From NCBI GenBank assembly GCA_020747015.1, contig JAGTJM010000079.1, positions 62,001 to 126,000 of the forward strand: 64,000 nt of DNA. The letters run 5' to 3'. The notes below the pieces were generated by a model. That model ran no database searches. It had not been told where the DNA came from and saw only the letters and a program-made list of their open reading frames with translations. Shown here one piece after another: positions 36,769-46,625 of the stretch. The position numbers were made by a program, and so were the translations under genes. The stretch is from Pyrenochaeta sp. MPI-SDFR-AT-0127 (Eukaryota > Ascomycota > Dothideomycetes > Pleosporales > Cucurbitariaceae). How positions within the stretch are numbered: the first letter of the stretch is position 1; every line of letters starts with the position of its first letter.

Positions 36769-37418
36769 CTGGCTGCACACCTGTCGCCCAATTCCGGATC
36801 GGGAGTCCTGCTGGTTTCTCTGTGGGTTTCCTGTCAGGCGCGGGGTCGCGTCGCGATGTTTGCCGTTGGTCGGGCTTTTAGTACCTGTCGGTCCTGACGG
36901 GTGATGCGCCTGGCCCGTGCCAATAACCGCCGGCTTTCACCGCCATTCTCCTTTCCGGGCGTGCAAGAAAAATTTTGTTGGCGGACACGCGCCCGTGCCT
37001 CTTCGCTTCGTGTGCTGGGGGAGGCATTAGTTTAGCATCCTGTACGATGACGGAGGAGATCGGAAGGTTACGATGAACTGAAACATAGCCTGGCATGGAC
37101 GGATGGCGTTTGCGTGGCAGCCAGCCTCAAGCAGAGAAGCAGGATGAGCAGCTGTGAATGTTTGTTTGTTTGTTCCGGCTCGGCTCCTCTAGTCAAAAAC
37201 ATGTTTGTTTTGATCTTCTTTGTTTCAAAACACCGGCACACGCGGACCAGACAATCCTTGCCCCTGGTCGAGCCGTGCTCACGTGATGGGCCAAAGGACG
37301 ACTCTCCGGAGATGAAGCCATCTCCTGCCAGCAGGGCAACCTGGACATGGCTCAACACGAGAACAAGACAGCAACAGACAGCACCAACAGTACCAACAAC
37401 AAACATGATAACAAAACA
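36769..37418. other. Intergenic region, promoter of the leftward hypothetical gene
   Basis: The stretch is GC-rich on the left and has T-rich and A-rich stretches on the right. Frames here have no recognisable product. It holds the promoter of the hypothetical gene and the 3' flank of the Rieske gene. Confidence 0.4.
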
Positions 37419-38033
37419 TCACCCCATCTTTTGCTTCCTCCTGACCCAAACACACCACTCTTCACCGTCTCCGGCCTCGTCACGTCGTGTCTCCACCTCC
37501 CACACGTGCAGCCTGTAGCTACCGCGATCTGCCCTCCCCGTGTGCAGATCAAATGACCAGTCGTGCTTGGGACACAGAATCCCCGAGCTCAACACCACGC
37601 CAAAGTCTTCAATGTCAAAGGGCGTGCCGTTGGACAGGGGGTACGACGAGTGTGGGCATTCCTGTTGGGCCTTGTTAGCACCAGGCGCATGTCACACAGT
37701 TGCTCAATTGAATGCCAACTGAATGCCCAGCTGCGGCCCTACATGATCGACAGCGAGGAACTTGCCCCTGTACTGGAACACCATCACTTGGTCCTTTGCA
37801 TCCCCGGCCGCCGAGTCTTTCCAGTCGTCAATCGCTACCTCGGTCGCCTTGGAGCTGTCCTCGCGGGGCACATGAAACACGCGACATCCGGGCAGGTATC
37901 GCTGCTGGCACAGCCGCTGCTGGCCAATCCGCGCAGAGTCATCAACATTGGGATAGCATGATGTGGCGCCCGCGCAGAACCACGCTGCGCCGCCTCGAGA
38001 CGGACGGGTAAACGGATTGACGAGTATGGACAT
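37419..38033 (-). CDS. Rieske [2Fe-2S] domain protein
   Basis: Two exons, 38033-37743 and 37670-37419, join to 180 aa (intron GTAGGG...AACAAG). The second exon carries a full Rieske cluster site: CPH (Cys102, His104) and, 25 residues later, CPKH (Cys130, His133). It is followed by DWSFDLHTG and the usual RGSYRLHVWEV strand. Upstream, QVMVFQYRGKFLAVDH leads into the site. These small soluble fungal Rieske proteins resemble stand-alone ferredoxins or nitrite-reductase small-subunit-like domains and would transfer one electron; the partner is unknown. The gene is easy to miss because its key exon is short and has no start codon. The start MSILVNPFTRPSRGG was preferred to an upstream ATG. Confidence 0.82.
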
Positions 38034-38417
38034 GTGGAATGATTGGGATTGGCCCAGAGGGGATTCCAGATGCGCCTTTGGTCCTACCCGGATCCTGCGG
38101 GGCAATTTCGGATGTCCAAATCTCGCCAAACTCCCTGGCGCGCTCTGACGCGTTCATCCCGGTCACCACAACAAATGTAAAAAGGCCCATCTACTGCTAG
38201 ATGCGCCCCAAGAGACGAGTGAAAGGGTTCTTTCAGATTCCACCAGATGCTGTGTGTGGCTCGTCGTCGAATCTTCCGAATGCAGGGGCTAGACCCGCCT
38301 GGACAATGGCCACGCCCTGTTGTCAAAGCAAAACTTCAAGCCCTTCATGGTTGCAGCAACAACATCAAGTCTTCCACCGAGGACAAGGAGATATAAGATG
38401 GTAGGCTTTAGGCAAGA
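38034..38417. promoter_or_regulatory. Divergent promoter of Rieske and B3/4-domain genes
   Basis: About 380 bases separate the start of the leftward Rieske gene from that of the rightward B3/4-domain gene. The region must therefore hold both promoters. No specific site is recognised. Confidence 0.4.
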
Positions 38418-39239
38418 ATGAAAATGTTACAATCTACTCTCTTGCACCCTTTTTCACGGCTAAACATTGTGCTTGTTCGCATACAACCTCTTCGCTACAC
38501 TACCTCCTCAACCATGTCGACTAATCTCGACCCCACGCAGTATCTCGACAGTGCTCGAATCGCCCCCGACATCTTCCAGCTGCGCCCAGACTACCGAGCC
38601 CTCTTGATGGTTGTGACTAACATTCCTCCGGGCCCCAGCGACGCCAGCAGCGAGTCTTTCCTCTCGTCTGCCGAAGCAGCTGCAACGGCCGCCCTCGCAA
38701 AAACCCCAGTTACTAGCATCCCGCACGTTGCCGCCTGGCGCGAAGCATACCAGTCCTTTGGAGCCAAGCCAAAGAAGACAATGAACAGCCTGGAAGCCCT
38801 TCTCCGCCGCACCGAAAAGGGCCTCCCCCGTGTCAACCGCTTCACAGACATTTACAATGCAATCTCCATCAAGCACCAGATCCCCCTCGGCGGCGAGGAC
38901 CTCGACAAGTACCAGGGCCCGCCGTTTTTGATCCGTGCCAAGGGCGATGAGGAGTTTGACACAAAGTCGGGTGGACATGTCACCACTGAACACCCGAGTC
39001 CCGGCGAGGCTGTATGGTGCGACGAGGGGGGTGTGACGTGCAGGCGCTGGAATTGGAGGCAATGCTCCAGGACGGCGCTGACCGATGCAACTACAAACGT
39101 CTTGTTTATCCTCGATGCACTAGAGCCCTGCAGCGATGAGGCGCTGAATGCTGCCGCTGACGAACTCAGCACCCAGCTGAGCAACTTGTCTCCTCATGTC
39201 AAGGTAGCTCGCCGCGTCCTTCGAGCCCCGTCATCTTGA
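38418..39239 (+). CDS. B3/4 (tRNA synthetase-type) domain protein
   Basis: A single exon of 273 aa. The first 32 residues (MKMLQSTLLHPFSRLNIVLV...) are basic and hydrophobic and could direct the protein to mitochondria; the next ATG, at 38514, would give a shorter cytosolic form. The core has the B3/4 pattern. SIPHVAAWREAYQSFGAKPKK and NSLEALLRRTEKGLPRVNRF are followed by DIYNAISIKHQIPLGGEDLD, and later by GEAVWCDEGGVTCRRWNWRQ. In phenylalanyl-tRNA synthetase the B3/4 domain edits mischarged tRNA; stand-alone proteins of this type are thought to act on aminoacyl-tRNA or related compounds, but their substrate is not settled. The protein looks intact. Confidence 0.8.
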   Translation: MKMLQSTLLHPFSRLNIVLVRIQPLRYTTSSTMSTNLDPTQYLDSARIAPDIFQLRPDYRALLMVVTNIPPGPSDASSESFLSSAEAAATAALAKTPVTSIPHVAAWREAYQSFGAKPKKTMNSLEALLRRTEKGLPRVNRFTDIYNAISIKHQIPLGGEDLDKYQGPPFLIRAKGDEEFDTKSGGHVTTEHPSPGEAVWCDEGGVTCRRWNWRQCSRTALTDATTNVLFILDALEPCSDEALNAAADELSTQLSNLSPHVKVARRVLRAPSS

Positions 39240-39615
39240 GTTTTTACAGGTACTGGAGTCTTTATGGCGTATCAAAAATGGAAATTAGGTTACACTCGAA
39301 GTGTGCATTATTAAGACATGTCACAATATGTTCAGGAGGCTACATAGCTATAGTAGAATTTGAAAGTTTCTCACAGATATCTACTGGTTTTAACATGATT
39401 TGAGAGTTTGCATCGTTGGAATATGTTACACCGTGTCCCGGAAAATATACAGTTGCAGCAGCATTTCGAAAATCTTCACAAAAATAGCTCAAGTCGATCA
39501 TGCAACGGCAACTTGCATTGAACAGGGCACTCTTTCCTCGTACGAGCAAATTCACGGCTGCAATTTGTGATACCCATTGTCCAAGTCACAATAAACAGCG
39601 TAACCCCACTTTCTC
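39240..39615. other. Convergent intergenic region
   Basis: The region lies between the 3' ends of the B3/4-domain and GH32 genes. It is AT-rich, consistent with 3' untranslated sequence. No gene was recognised. Confidence 0.45.
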
Positions 39616-41559
39616 TTAATACAACCGCATAGCTCCCAGTGTATCCCGCTTCACCGTCCCATTTCCACCTTCGGTAACGTTACCGGCCACCGTTCCATTC
39701 ACATCCGCCTGCTCCAACCACGTAGCCCTCAGACCCCACACAGCCACGCTCGCCGTTGCAGTCTCATTGAGCCCCGCAACCCTCAAAATCATCGTGTCCA
39801 ATGGCTGCGTTGGGAAGAATATGCTTGTTGCACTAAGCTCCCCACCATTCAAGAAGATTTCGATAATACTCCTATCAACGATGCCAGAGAGCCTCCACGA
39901 TCCCTCCTCCTCATTGTACAGCCCAGTTGCGGAGAACTTGTCCGTAAAGTAGGGACTGGCAAAGCCATCCGTGCGCCCGCGATCGAGCCACACGTCGCCG
40001 TTGGAAATGAAGGTTCCGCCCGAGACTGCCTCGCCAGACACCGACGACGACAAGGTGAAGTTGAGTGTCCCATCAAGCGAGTCCGATCCCGTCAGTCCCG
40101 TGATGTTGGCCTCAAAGTACAGCGCTCCCGACTGCACGCCCGAGTAGTCCACAAACACAGTCCCGTTGCCGAGGGAGGCGTTCGAGGCAAGCTCAGACTC
40201 GACTATGGACATGATATCATATGGATACGATATCAGCGACAATCCAAATCGCGGCAAGTCTTTGAGATAGTGCCCACGAGGGACAGTCATGGTGCTTCGG
40301 AACCCATCGCCCAATTCCTGGCCCGCGGTTGGCACCGTGTTTGTATACTGCCAGTTGCTAGCCCAGTTCATGGTGATTTGGTCCTCATTGCCTGGAATGC
40401 CGTAGAAAAACTGTCCGGCGTAATTGTCCTTGGCAAAGTCGGTAAGTCTAGTCCTAGCATCAGACGCTTCAAAGTGTGTTCCGTTGAACGTTCCAACAAA
40501 GTACTCCGTAATGGATCCGCCGAGCGGTGCACCAGGATTAATCGAGATAAGCAGGAGATAGAGCGACTCGTTTCCACTTCCTCCCTCCACGCGTATCGGC
40601 GTCAAATTAGGGCACTCGTATTGCAAGCCTGTGATTCCGTAGTGCGAGAAGTTGCTCTCGGCCTTCCAGTCAATGAGGTTGGGGCTGGAGAAGATGCCAA
40701 TTTCAAAGTCGATGGGATACGCCACAACCATGATCCAGCTCTCGGTAGGCTCATACCAGATGACCTAACATAATGTCAGAAGTCATTGTCTACCAGGGTG
40801 TTGTGGCTGAGTTCTTACCTTTGGGTCTCGGAATTGCGTAGGGTGTGTACCACCAGGCGCAAGTACAGGGTTATTCTCATACTTGACAAACGTGAAACCA
40901 TTGTCGTAGGAATATGCAATGTGCTGCGTCTCATTGGTTGGTGTGTGGATCGTGTAGATTGCAACTACGCCGTTCGTCTGGTTAGGGAAGAAGCCAGAGG
41001 TGTTGTTGGGATCAATGACGGCAGAACCGGAGAAGACACCTTCATTGGGGCCGCCAGGGTATATGGCAATGGGTTGATTGATCCAGGTGTACAGATCATT
41101 GCTGGTGGCGTGGCCCTAGCGTCGCCGTTTGTGGTTAGTCTGTATATAGTCGCAACTCATGGGTGACCGTCACATACCCAATGTTGTCTACCCGCTGTAT
41201 TTGCTGTAGGATTATCTACATGATAGATTAGTCTGGGGCCAGTCAATTGCTCATTGAAGTGTTCTACATTGGTAACTTTAACAAGGGGTATAGAGTCAGC
41301 CTGAGTGTCGCCCATCGTTTGGGGGAGGTTCATACTATAAATGATACGTTCCATTGGCATCTACAAATTGACCGTTAGGGTCATTCATGAAGCCAACTGG
41401 TGGACTGTAGTGTATTTGAGGTCGGAGAGGGTCATTGTAGTTGCCGGGCAAGGGGGTGCCCGTGGGGACGTCGGATTGCGAGTATGTTGAAGTACCCTGA
41501 GCATACCCATTGGCGAAGAAATAGGCTAGAGCCGTGCAGATTGAAGTATAGCAACGCAT
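39616..41559 (-). CDS. GH32 secreted invertase / beta-fructofuranosidase
   Basis: Four exons (41559-41348, 41232-41178, 41115-40819, 40764-39616) give 570 aa. The N-terminus MRCYTSICTALAYFFANGYA is a signal peptide. GH32 catalytic residues are all present: NDPNG (nucleophile Asp60), FRDPK (Asp186, transition-state stabiliser) and ECPN (acid/base Glu238). The C-terminal half forms the beta-sandwich module with IVDRSIIEIFLNGG. There are many N-glycosylation sequons. It should cleave sucrose or short fructans outside the cell. The block TANTAGRQHWGHATS looks more like invertases than exo-inulinases, but substrate choice cannot be fixed from sequence alone. The exon 1/2 junction (NGT-LIYHVDNPT) is the least usual part and deserves transcript confirmation. 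Confidence 0.9.
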
Positions 41560-42215
41560 GGTTAGGGGCAATTGAACGATTCAATGTCCTGGTGCAAATG
41601 TTGCTGGGTTCCATAGCCAGCTTTATGCTCCCACAACGCTTCCACGACATTCCGGGAGGGGCATCACAATCGTCTCCACACGCAAATTTTGCATGGCGCA
41701 GTGACGGCATGCACATACAAAGGACGAACCATTTGACTTGGCTTGCATTGCTGTAGCCATCACATACGGGATGTTTGCGAGATTTACCCGTGATTGGGAG
41801 CGCCTACAGTCAAACGCCCTTCGGAGGGGAACTCTGGTCGATTTCCCCGCAGTGTGGCTGACGCTACGAGCTCTCGTTGTGAGAAATCGTGGTTGGGAGA
41901 CTTATTGGACTGGGGTGGATGATGGGGCCAAGGTGCAATGATGTCGCTCATCTATCCTAGCGGCGAATCAGATCATCCCGGGAATTATCCCATTCATCAG
42001 TCTACCCGATCCGCTAGCGCTGCGACTACTGGAATAGGGCCGCTACATTTGCTGGGGATGCGAACTAACAGCGCAATCATCAGTAATCGATCTGTGGGTG
42101 AGAGGAGTGCGCGAGAAAGACATGACATGCAGAGCGCTTGGAGCTCAACAGACCTAGCAAAGCATCCAGACGTACACGAGTATGTATTCATTCCATGACT
42201 TGCCGATAATAGATA
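41560..42215. other. Intergenic region, GH32 promoter
   Basis: The region holds the GH32 promoter and the 3' flank of the leftward BNR gene. Short frames (for example 41938-42198) lack any recognisable motif. Confidence 0.4.
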
Positions 42216-43526
42216 TTACAATGCGAGGCCAAAGTCCCACACCTGCACTTTCCTTGTGCCGAACGGCCCACCTTGCCGCACGAATAGACTCAAAACATTA
42301 AACTTGTCCAGTCTCTCCTCATCAACCAATGGCTCTCCAGCCATGTTCGTGATCTCGGCAAGCTTCTTCCAATCCGTATACCCTCCACCCGCAGTTGCAC
42401 CCCATATTTGCACGGTTTGCTTCGGCTGATCCGGTAAGATTGCAATGACACTGTTGCCAGTAGCAGCAATCTTCCCGCGGTATGCAAGATACGGCGGCGT
42501 CGAGAGCCCTGATGCATTGATGGCGGTTTTGGTGAACTTGCCGTCGGTGGTGCGAAGATAGTGATAGAAGCGTGCGGTTCCGGTAGAGTTGTCGCGCATG
42601 AGAGCATGGAAGCGTCCTTGCTGGTCTGCACATTGCGCCTCTTGATTTATGATCTGGCTGTTCTGTGGAATAGTGAACACCTTGATGCCAGCCGTCGAAG
42701 GGGTGATTGGAAGTGCAACGGTTTGCCCGTTGGTTTGCTTCCAGGTTCTTCCTGCATCCTCAGACAAGGCAAAGTAGAAGTCATGGTTGGTGCTGGCAGT
42801 CGGCGTCTCGCGAACAGTCCATGAGACAAAGAGCTTGCCGCCTTGGTTGGAAAAGCCGTTGATATACGCATTGTTGTCTTCTCCTTGAAGGTACTTGCCA
42901 ACGTTGCTCCATTGCCCGCTCGTGGAAGAATACCGATGAATCCAAGAATCGCCAGCGCCAGATTGACCAATGCGGAATTCCATGAGCAAGTCACCGTTAT
43001 CGATGCGCTCGAATCGTGGGTATGTAAGAGGCGTCCATGGCCCTACAGACCCAGGCAGACTGTGCAGAACAGAGCCAAAAGCGCTTGCAGTCCAGTCTGA
43101 AGGGATCGTCTTCGCAATTCCTGCATTGCTGACCCGGTAGTTGATTGGCACGTCATGATGGTCGAAGCTCAGGTGGATCTTGCCATCACCGCTGATGCCC
43201 ATGCTGATAGTGTTGTGTTCATCCAGCGTCTGTTGCACATAGTCTGTAAAGGCAAAGGATTGCCATTCGCCGAGCGAAGGCGAGATACGCCGCCGACCGA
43301 GATTGACGTAGTGCTTTCCGTAGCCTGTAGCAGTTTTGTAGAAAGCAACATATTGGTAGTCGCCAAACGTGGTCAGGGCATGTTGCTGAAAGGCGAGGCC
43401 ATTGAGCCGAACAGACCCCTCAACATCGTTGGCGATATCCCAAGAGTTGGTCGAGGTGACCGAAATCGCAGCGACAATGGACGAGAACGGCGTCAAGCAG
43501 ACGAGCAGCCCTGAAAGAAGCCTCAT
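42216..43526 (-). CDS. Secreted BNR-propeller protein, possible polysaccharide lyase (PL42/PL24/PL25-like)
   Basis: A single exon of 436 aa with a signal peptide (MRLLSGLLVCLTPFSSIVAA). The body has the repeated strand pattern of a seven-bladed beta-propeller, with BNR/Asp-box-like turns (SEDAGRTW) and the motif DGKIHLSFDHHDVPINYRVS. That His-His block and overall length match the BNR_4 group. This group contains ulvan lyases and the fungal rhamnose-alpha-1,4-glucuronate lyases acting on gum arabic-type side chains. The lyase assignment is inference; the protein could also be a non-catalytic glycan binder. It lies next to the GH32 gene on the same strand, which suggests a small block for scavenging plant carbohydrate. 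Confidence 0.75.
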   Translation of the reverse strand: MRLLSGLLVCLTPFSSIVAAISVTSTNSWDIANDVEGSVRLNGLAFQQHALTTFGDYQYVAFYKTATGYGKHYVNLGRRRISPSLGEWQSFAFTDYVQQTLDEHNTISMGISGDGKIHLSFDHHDVPINYRVSNAGIAKTIPSDWTASAFGSVLHSLPGSVGPWTPLTYPRFERIDNGDLLMEFRIGQSGAGDSWIHRYSSTSGQWSNVGKYLQGEDNNAYINGFSNQGGKLFVSWTVRETPTASTNHDFYFALSEDAGRTWKQTNGQTVALPITPSTAGIKVFTIPQNSQIINQEAQCADQQGRFHALMRDNSTGTARFYHYLRTTDGKFTKTAINASGLSTPPYLAYRGKIAATGNSVIAILPDQPKQTVQIWGATAGGGYTDWKKLAEITNMAGEPLVDEERLDKFNVLSLFVRQGGPFGTRKVQVWDFGLAL

Positions 43527-43576
43527 GGCTGTGGAGATGTGTTACGCGGCCGGCATTGAGGATGATTGCACCTCAA

Positions 43577-43582
43577 TATATA
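43577..43582 (-). promoter_or_regulatory. TATA-like box of the BNR gene
   Basis: TATATA (palindromic) lies about 50 bases upstream of the start codon at 43526. Confidence 0.4.
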
Positions 43583-44684
43583 CGACGTGGTCCTGGTAAT
43601 GACGACGGCGTCCCGGGTCAGAGGAATGCGGATAAATTTGTGCCTCATGGTTGGAATTGACTGCTCGTGACAAGGTTAGCCAAGCCTAGCTCCGAGAGTA
43701 ACCTTTCTGGTCAGTTACATCGTGGGTGTTTCGTGGCAGTTGAGCCCTGGAGAGTGGACCTGCGTCGGTTTCTCGGGCGATCAATGCTGCGATAGTGCGG
43801 AGAAGCTGGAGAAGCCGGGCAATACCCCGAAGACACACGCGGAGGTGGGACCCTATGCTCTCGTACCTGAAGCTTAAGACACCCACGTGCTGGGACAGTG
43901 CGCAGCCCATACGCGTGTTGAATGGCCAAACCGGCGTTTTGTGCGAGGGATACCGTATGGTCACAGCTGGGGTGCCCTGTGATTGAGAGCGATGTGGACC
44001 AAGGTTGTAGTGACTTAAGGAGCTTCAATGAAGTAGAGTAAAGCGTGGCAGCCTTCAACTTTGAGAACAGCTGCACGTCGTATTAATCATATTTATTGTC
44101 GCAAGGAGGGTGTTGAATCAATTGAGTGCGACGGCCAAATCCCACAGTGTAGCATCGTAAACGGCAAACGTCAACCAGATATGCGACATGACAATACCGG
44201 TACCTGGTGGGCAAGAAAAGAGCAAGGATGCCCATGTCTATGTTTATAAGACACGATCTCTCCTGCATCGTATGTATTCTTGAAGGAGGACGGGGATAGG
44301 AAGGACAAACAGGGGCTCGGCAGTATACCGACCTCTGTCCGCCACAACATTCTTACATAACGCCTTTGCGAGTAAATCGCCGCGTATCAAGCTTTCAGGG
44401 CGCCGCCTCTTTGCCGCCGCTGAACAGCCGCATCCTCCACGATAACCCGCAGTCCAATGCCGCGCCTTCATCCCAAATGAGGAAGGAGGAGCACTTGCCA
44501 AGGCCGCAGGGCTTGGCGAACGCCTCCCGCCGGGCAACATGTGGTCTTGACTGACGTATCTGTATCGGAGATTTTTTGTCAAGAATGGGGGAGGACGGGA
44601 GAAAGAGGGAGTTTAAAAGGCGCTGGGCCCGTCATTTGGTGGGACTTGCTTGGTACTCGACAATTGTGTTGAATACCTGTCAAA
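43583..44684. promoter_or_regulatory. Divergent promoter region of BNR and M14 genes
   Basis: About 1.1 kb lies between two divergent genes for secreted proteins. A TTTAAAA box at 44612-44618 lies about 70 bases before the M14 start. No gene was recognised in the stretch; the frames seen have no motif. Confidence 0.45.
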
Positions 44685-46350
44685 ATGGGTTATTCTTCAA
44701 GGACTACCTCGCTCGCCCTCTTCGCTGGAGCGGCATTCGCGCAAACAAAGTATGGAGAGAATCATGTGTCTGTGAGCCTTGATTCCCAGCTCGTAGAGCA
44801 GCTAGCTTTTCCAGCACCGAATGTTACGCTATACAGTCCAGCATTCGCGTCGAACGCTTCTTTCGACCCAGGATGGACTCGAGGGACAGAGGGCGCGACG
44901 TCACACGATGAATTGGGTATGTTCTGAAGTACTTTATAACACAATCGGGGATCCAGGACCTAACCCATCTACAGAGTCGTTTCTTAGTGGCCTTGCAGCA
45001 AAGAATCCATCGTGGTTGTCATATAGTAAAGCCGACTTCCTCAGCGAAGAAGGCAAGACGTTTCCCTATGTCTACCTTTCCAGCTCACCCAACGCATCCG
45101 CCGGCTACGCCACTTCTGGAAAACTTCGAGTCTGGCTGCAAGCCTCCGTGCATGGCAACGAACCTGCAGGTGACGAAGCAGCCCTCGCATTCTTAGGCGC
45201 CCTGGACGCAAATCCCTCTTGGGCTGCCGAGTTCTTGGACAAGATGGATATCATTGTCCTGCCTCGATACAATCCAGATGGAAATGCCTATTTCCAGCGC
45301 GCCCTTGCGACAAACTTTGATCCAAACCGTGATCATACCAAACTTGTTCGCCAGCAAACACGAGACATCAAGTCCTGGTTCAGCAGCTTCTCCCCACATA
45401 TTGCCATTGATATGCACGAGTACGGCACAGCCGCTCGTTTTGCAGGCAATTACTCAAATGCAGCAGACGGCATGTTCAGCGCTGCTAAGAACCTGAACAT
45501 CCATCCTTCCATCCGCACGCTGGCCGAAACCGTCTTTGCGCCTGCCATCAACGCCTCGCTCGCTTCCAAAGGTCTCCGTGGTGAGCCGTACGCGACATCA
45601 TCTCGCACGAATCCCCCACGCTTCGAGGAAGCCGGCACCGATGCAAAGATCGGCCGCAATGCCATGGGCCTAACGCAATCTGTGACCTTTCTCTTTGAGA
45701 CGAGGGGCATCGGAATTGCAGACCAGTCCTTCAAACGCCGCACACTGGGTGGGCTACAAATGATCCTCGGTGTTCTCGAGACTGCACGCGATCAGGCTGA
45801 AAATGTTTATGAGACGATTGAAAGCGCAATCCGCGAGGTTGTAGAGAGCAAGGAGCCCATTGTGATTACCGACTACACTACGTATTCGAACCGCACATGG
45901 ACAATGGTGGACCGCCGCAGCGGCGCTGTCGTCCAACTCCCCCTCGAGTTTGCAAGCACGACACCCGCAACCGCAAACCTAACGCGCGCCCGACCCGAAG
46001 GCTACGTTATTCCCCGTGCCTGGGCCGATCTGGCAGAACGACTGAAAGTCTCTGGGCTGGAGGTGGAAACCATAAAGGATGTGTTCAAGAGCGAGGTCGA
46101 AGTGTACAACATTACTTCTTCAAGTCTTGCGCGCTCGTACTACGAAGGAGCGATTTTGAACAAGGTCACGACGGACACACTTACAAAGGAGGTTACGCTG
46201 CCTGCAGGAAGCTTCTTTGTAAGCAGTGCGCAGAAGAATGCGGGACTGGCCTTTGTGGCCCTCGAGCCTGAGAACATTGACTCGTACGTCAGCTTCGGCA
46301 TCGTGCCTATGGAGGTTGGAGACCTGTATCCAGTATTTAGAAAGGTGTAG
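44685..46350 (+). CDS. Secreted M14-family zinc carboxypeptidase
   Basis: Two exons (44685-44916 and 44975-46350) give 535 aa. The signal peptide is MGYSSRTTSLALFAGAAFA. The M14 zinc site is HGNE (His137, Glu140) with the third ligand in DMHEYG (His225). A candidate general-base Glu lies in TFLFETRGIGI. The long C-terminal extension (after about residue 360) is not part of the minimal peptidase and may be an accessory domain. The enzyme should trim C-terminal residues from peptides outside the cell. Several N-glycosylation sequons are present. The gene is convergent with the kinase gene to its right and divergent from the BNR gene to its left. Confidence 0.88.
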
Positions 46351-46625
46351 AAACATGCGTGAACGCACAAAGTAACAAAAAAAAATAACGAATGATCACG
46401 AATACGCCACTCACTCATCTCTGAACCGAAGACTGTGCTATGATTACATCACTGCACGGCATGGATCTAGAATTATGAGGATGTGACATCAAGTGGCGAA
46501 CATATATATACACGGTATAGTTTCGTTGTGTATTCTCCGTATCCTTGGTCCCAAGGTCATGGCCACCATAATTAAGTCTATTCTCATACAAACAATACGT
46601 GCGCTAGAACAACCTGTCCATGGCA
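46351..46625. other. Short convergent intergenic region
   Basis: About 275 bases lie between the 3' ends of the M14 and kinase genes. A run of A near 46376-46386 is the only notable sequence; 3' untranslated regions are likely to abut or overlap here. Confidence 0.45.

Noticed and set aside
36670..36780. Extension of the hypothetical protein through the 7-bp minisatellite
   Set aside because: The frame is open but has no ATG; it would be a translation of the repeat. The ATG at 36669 is preferred.
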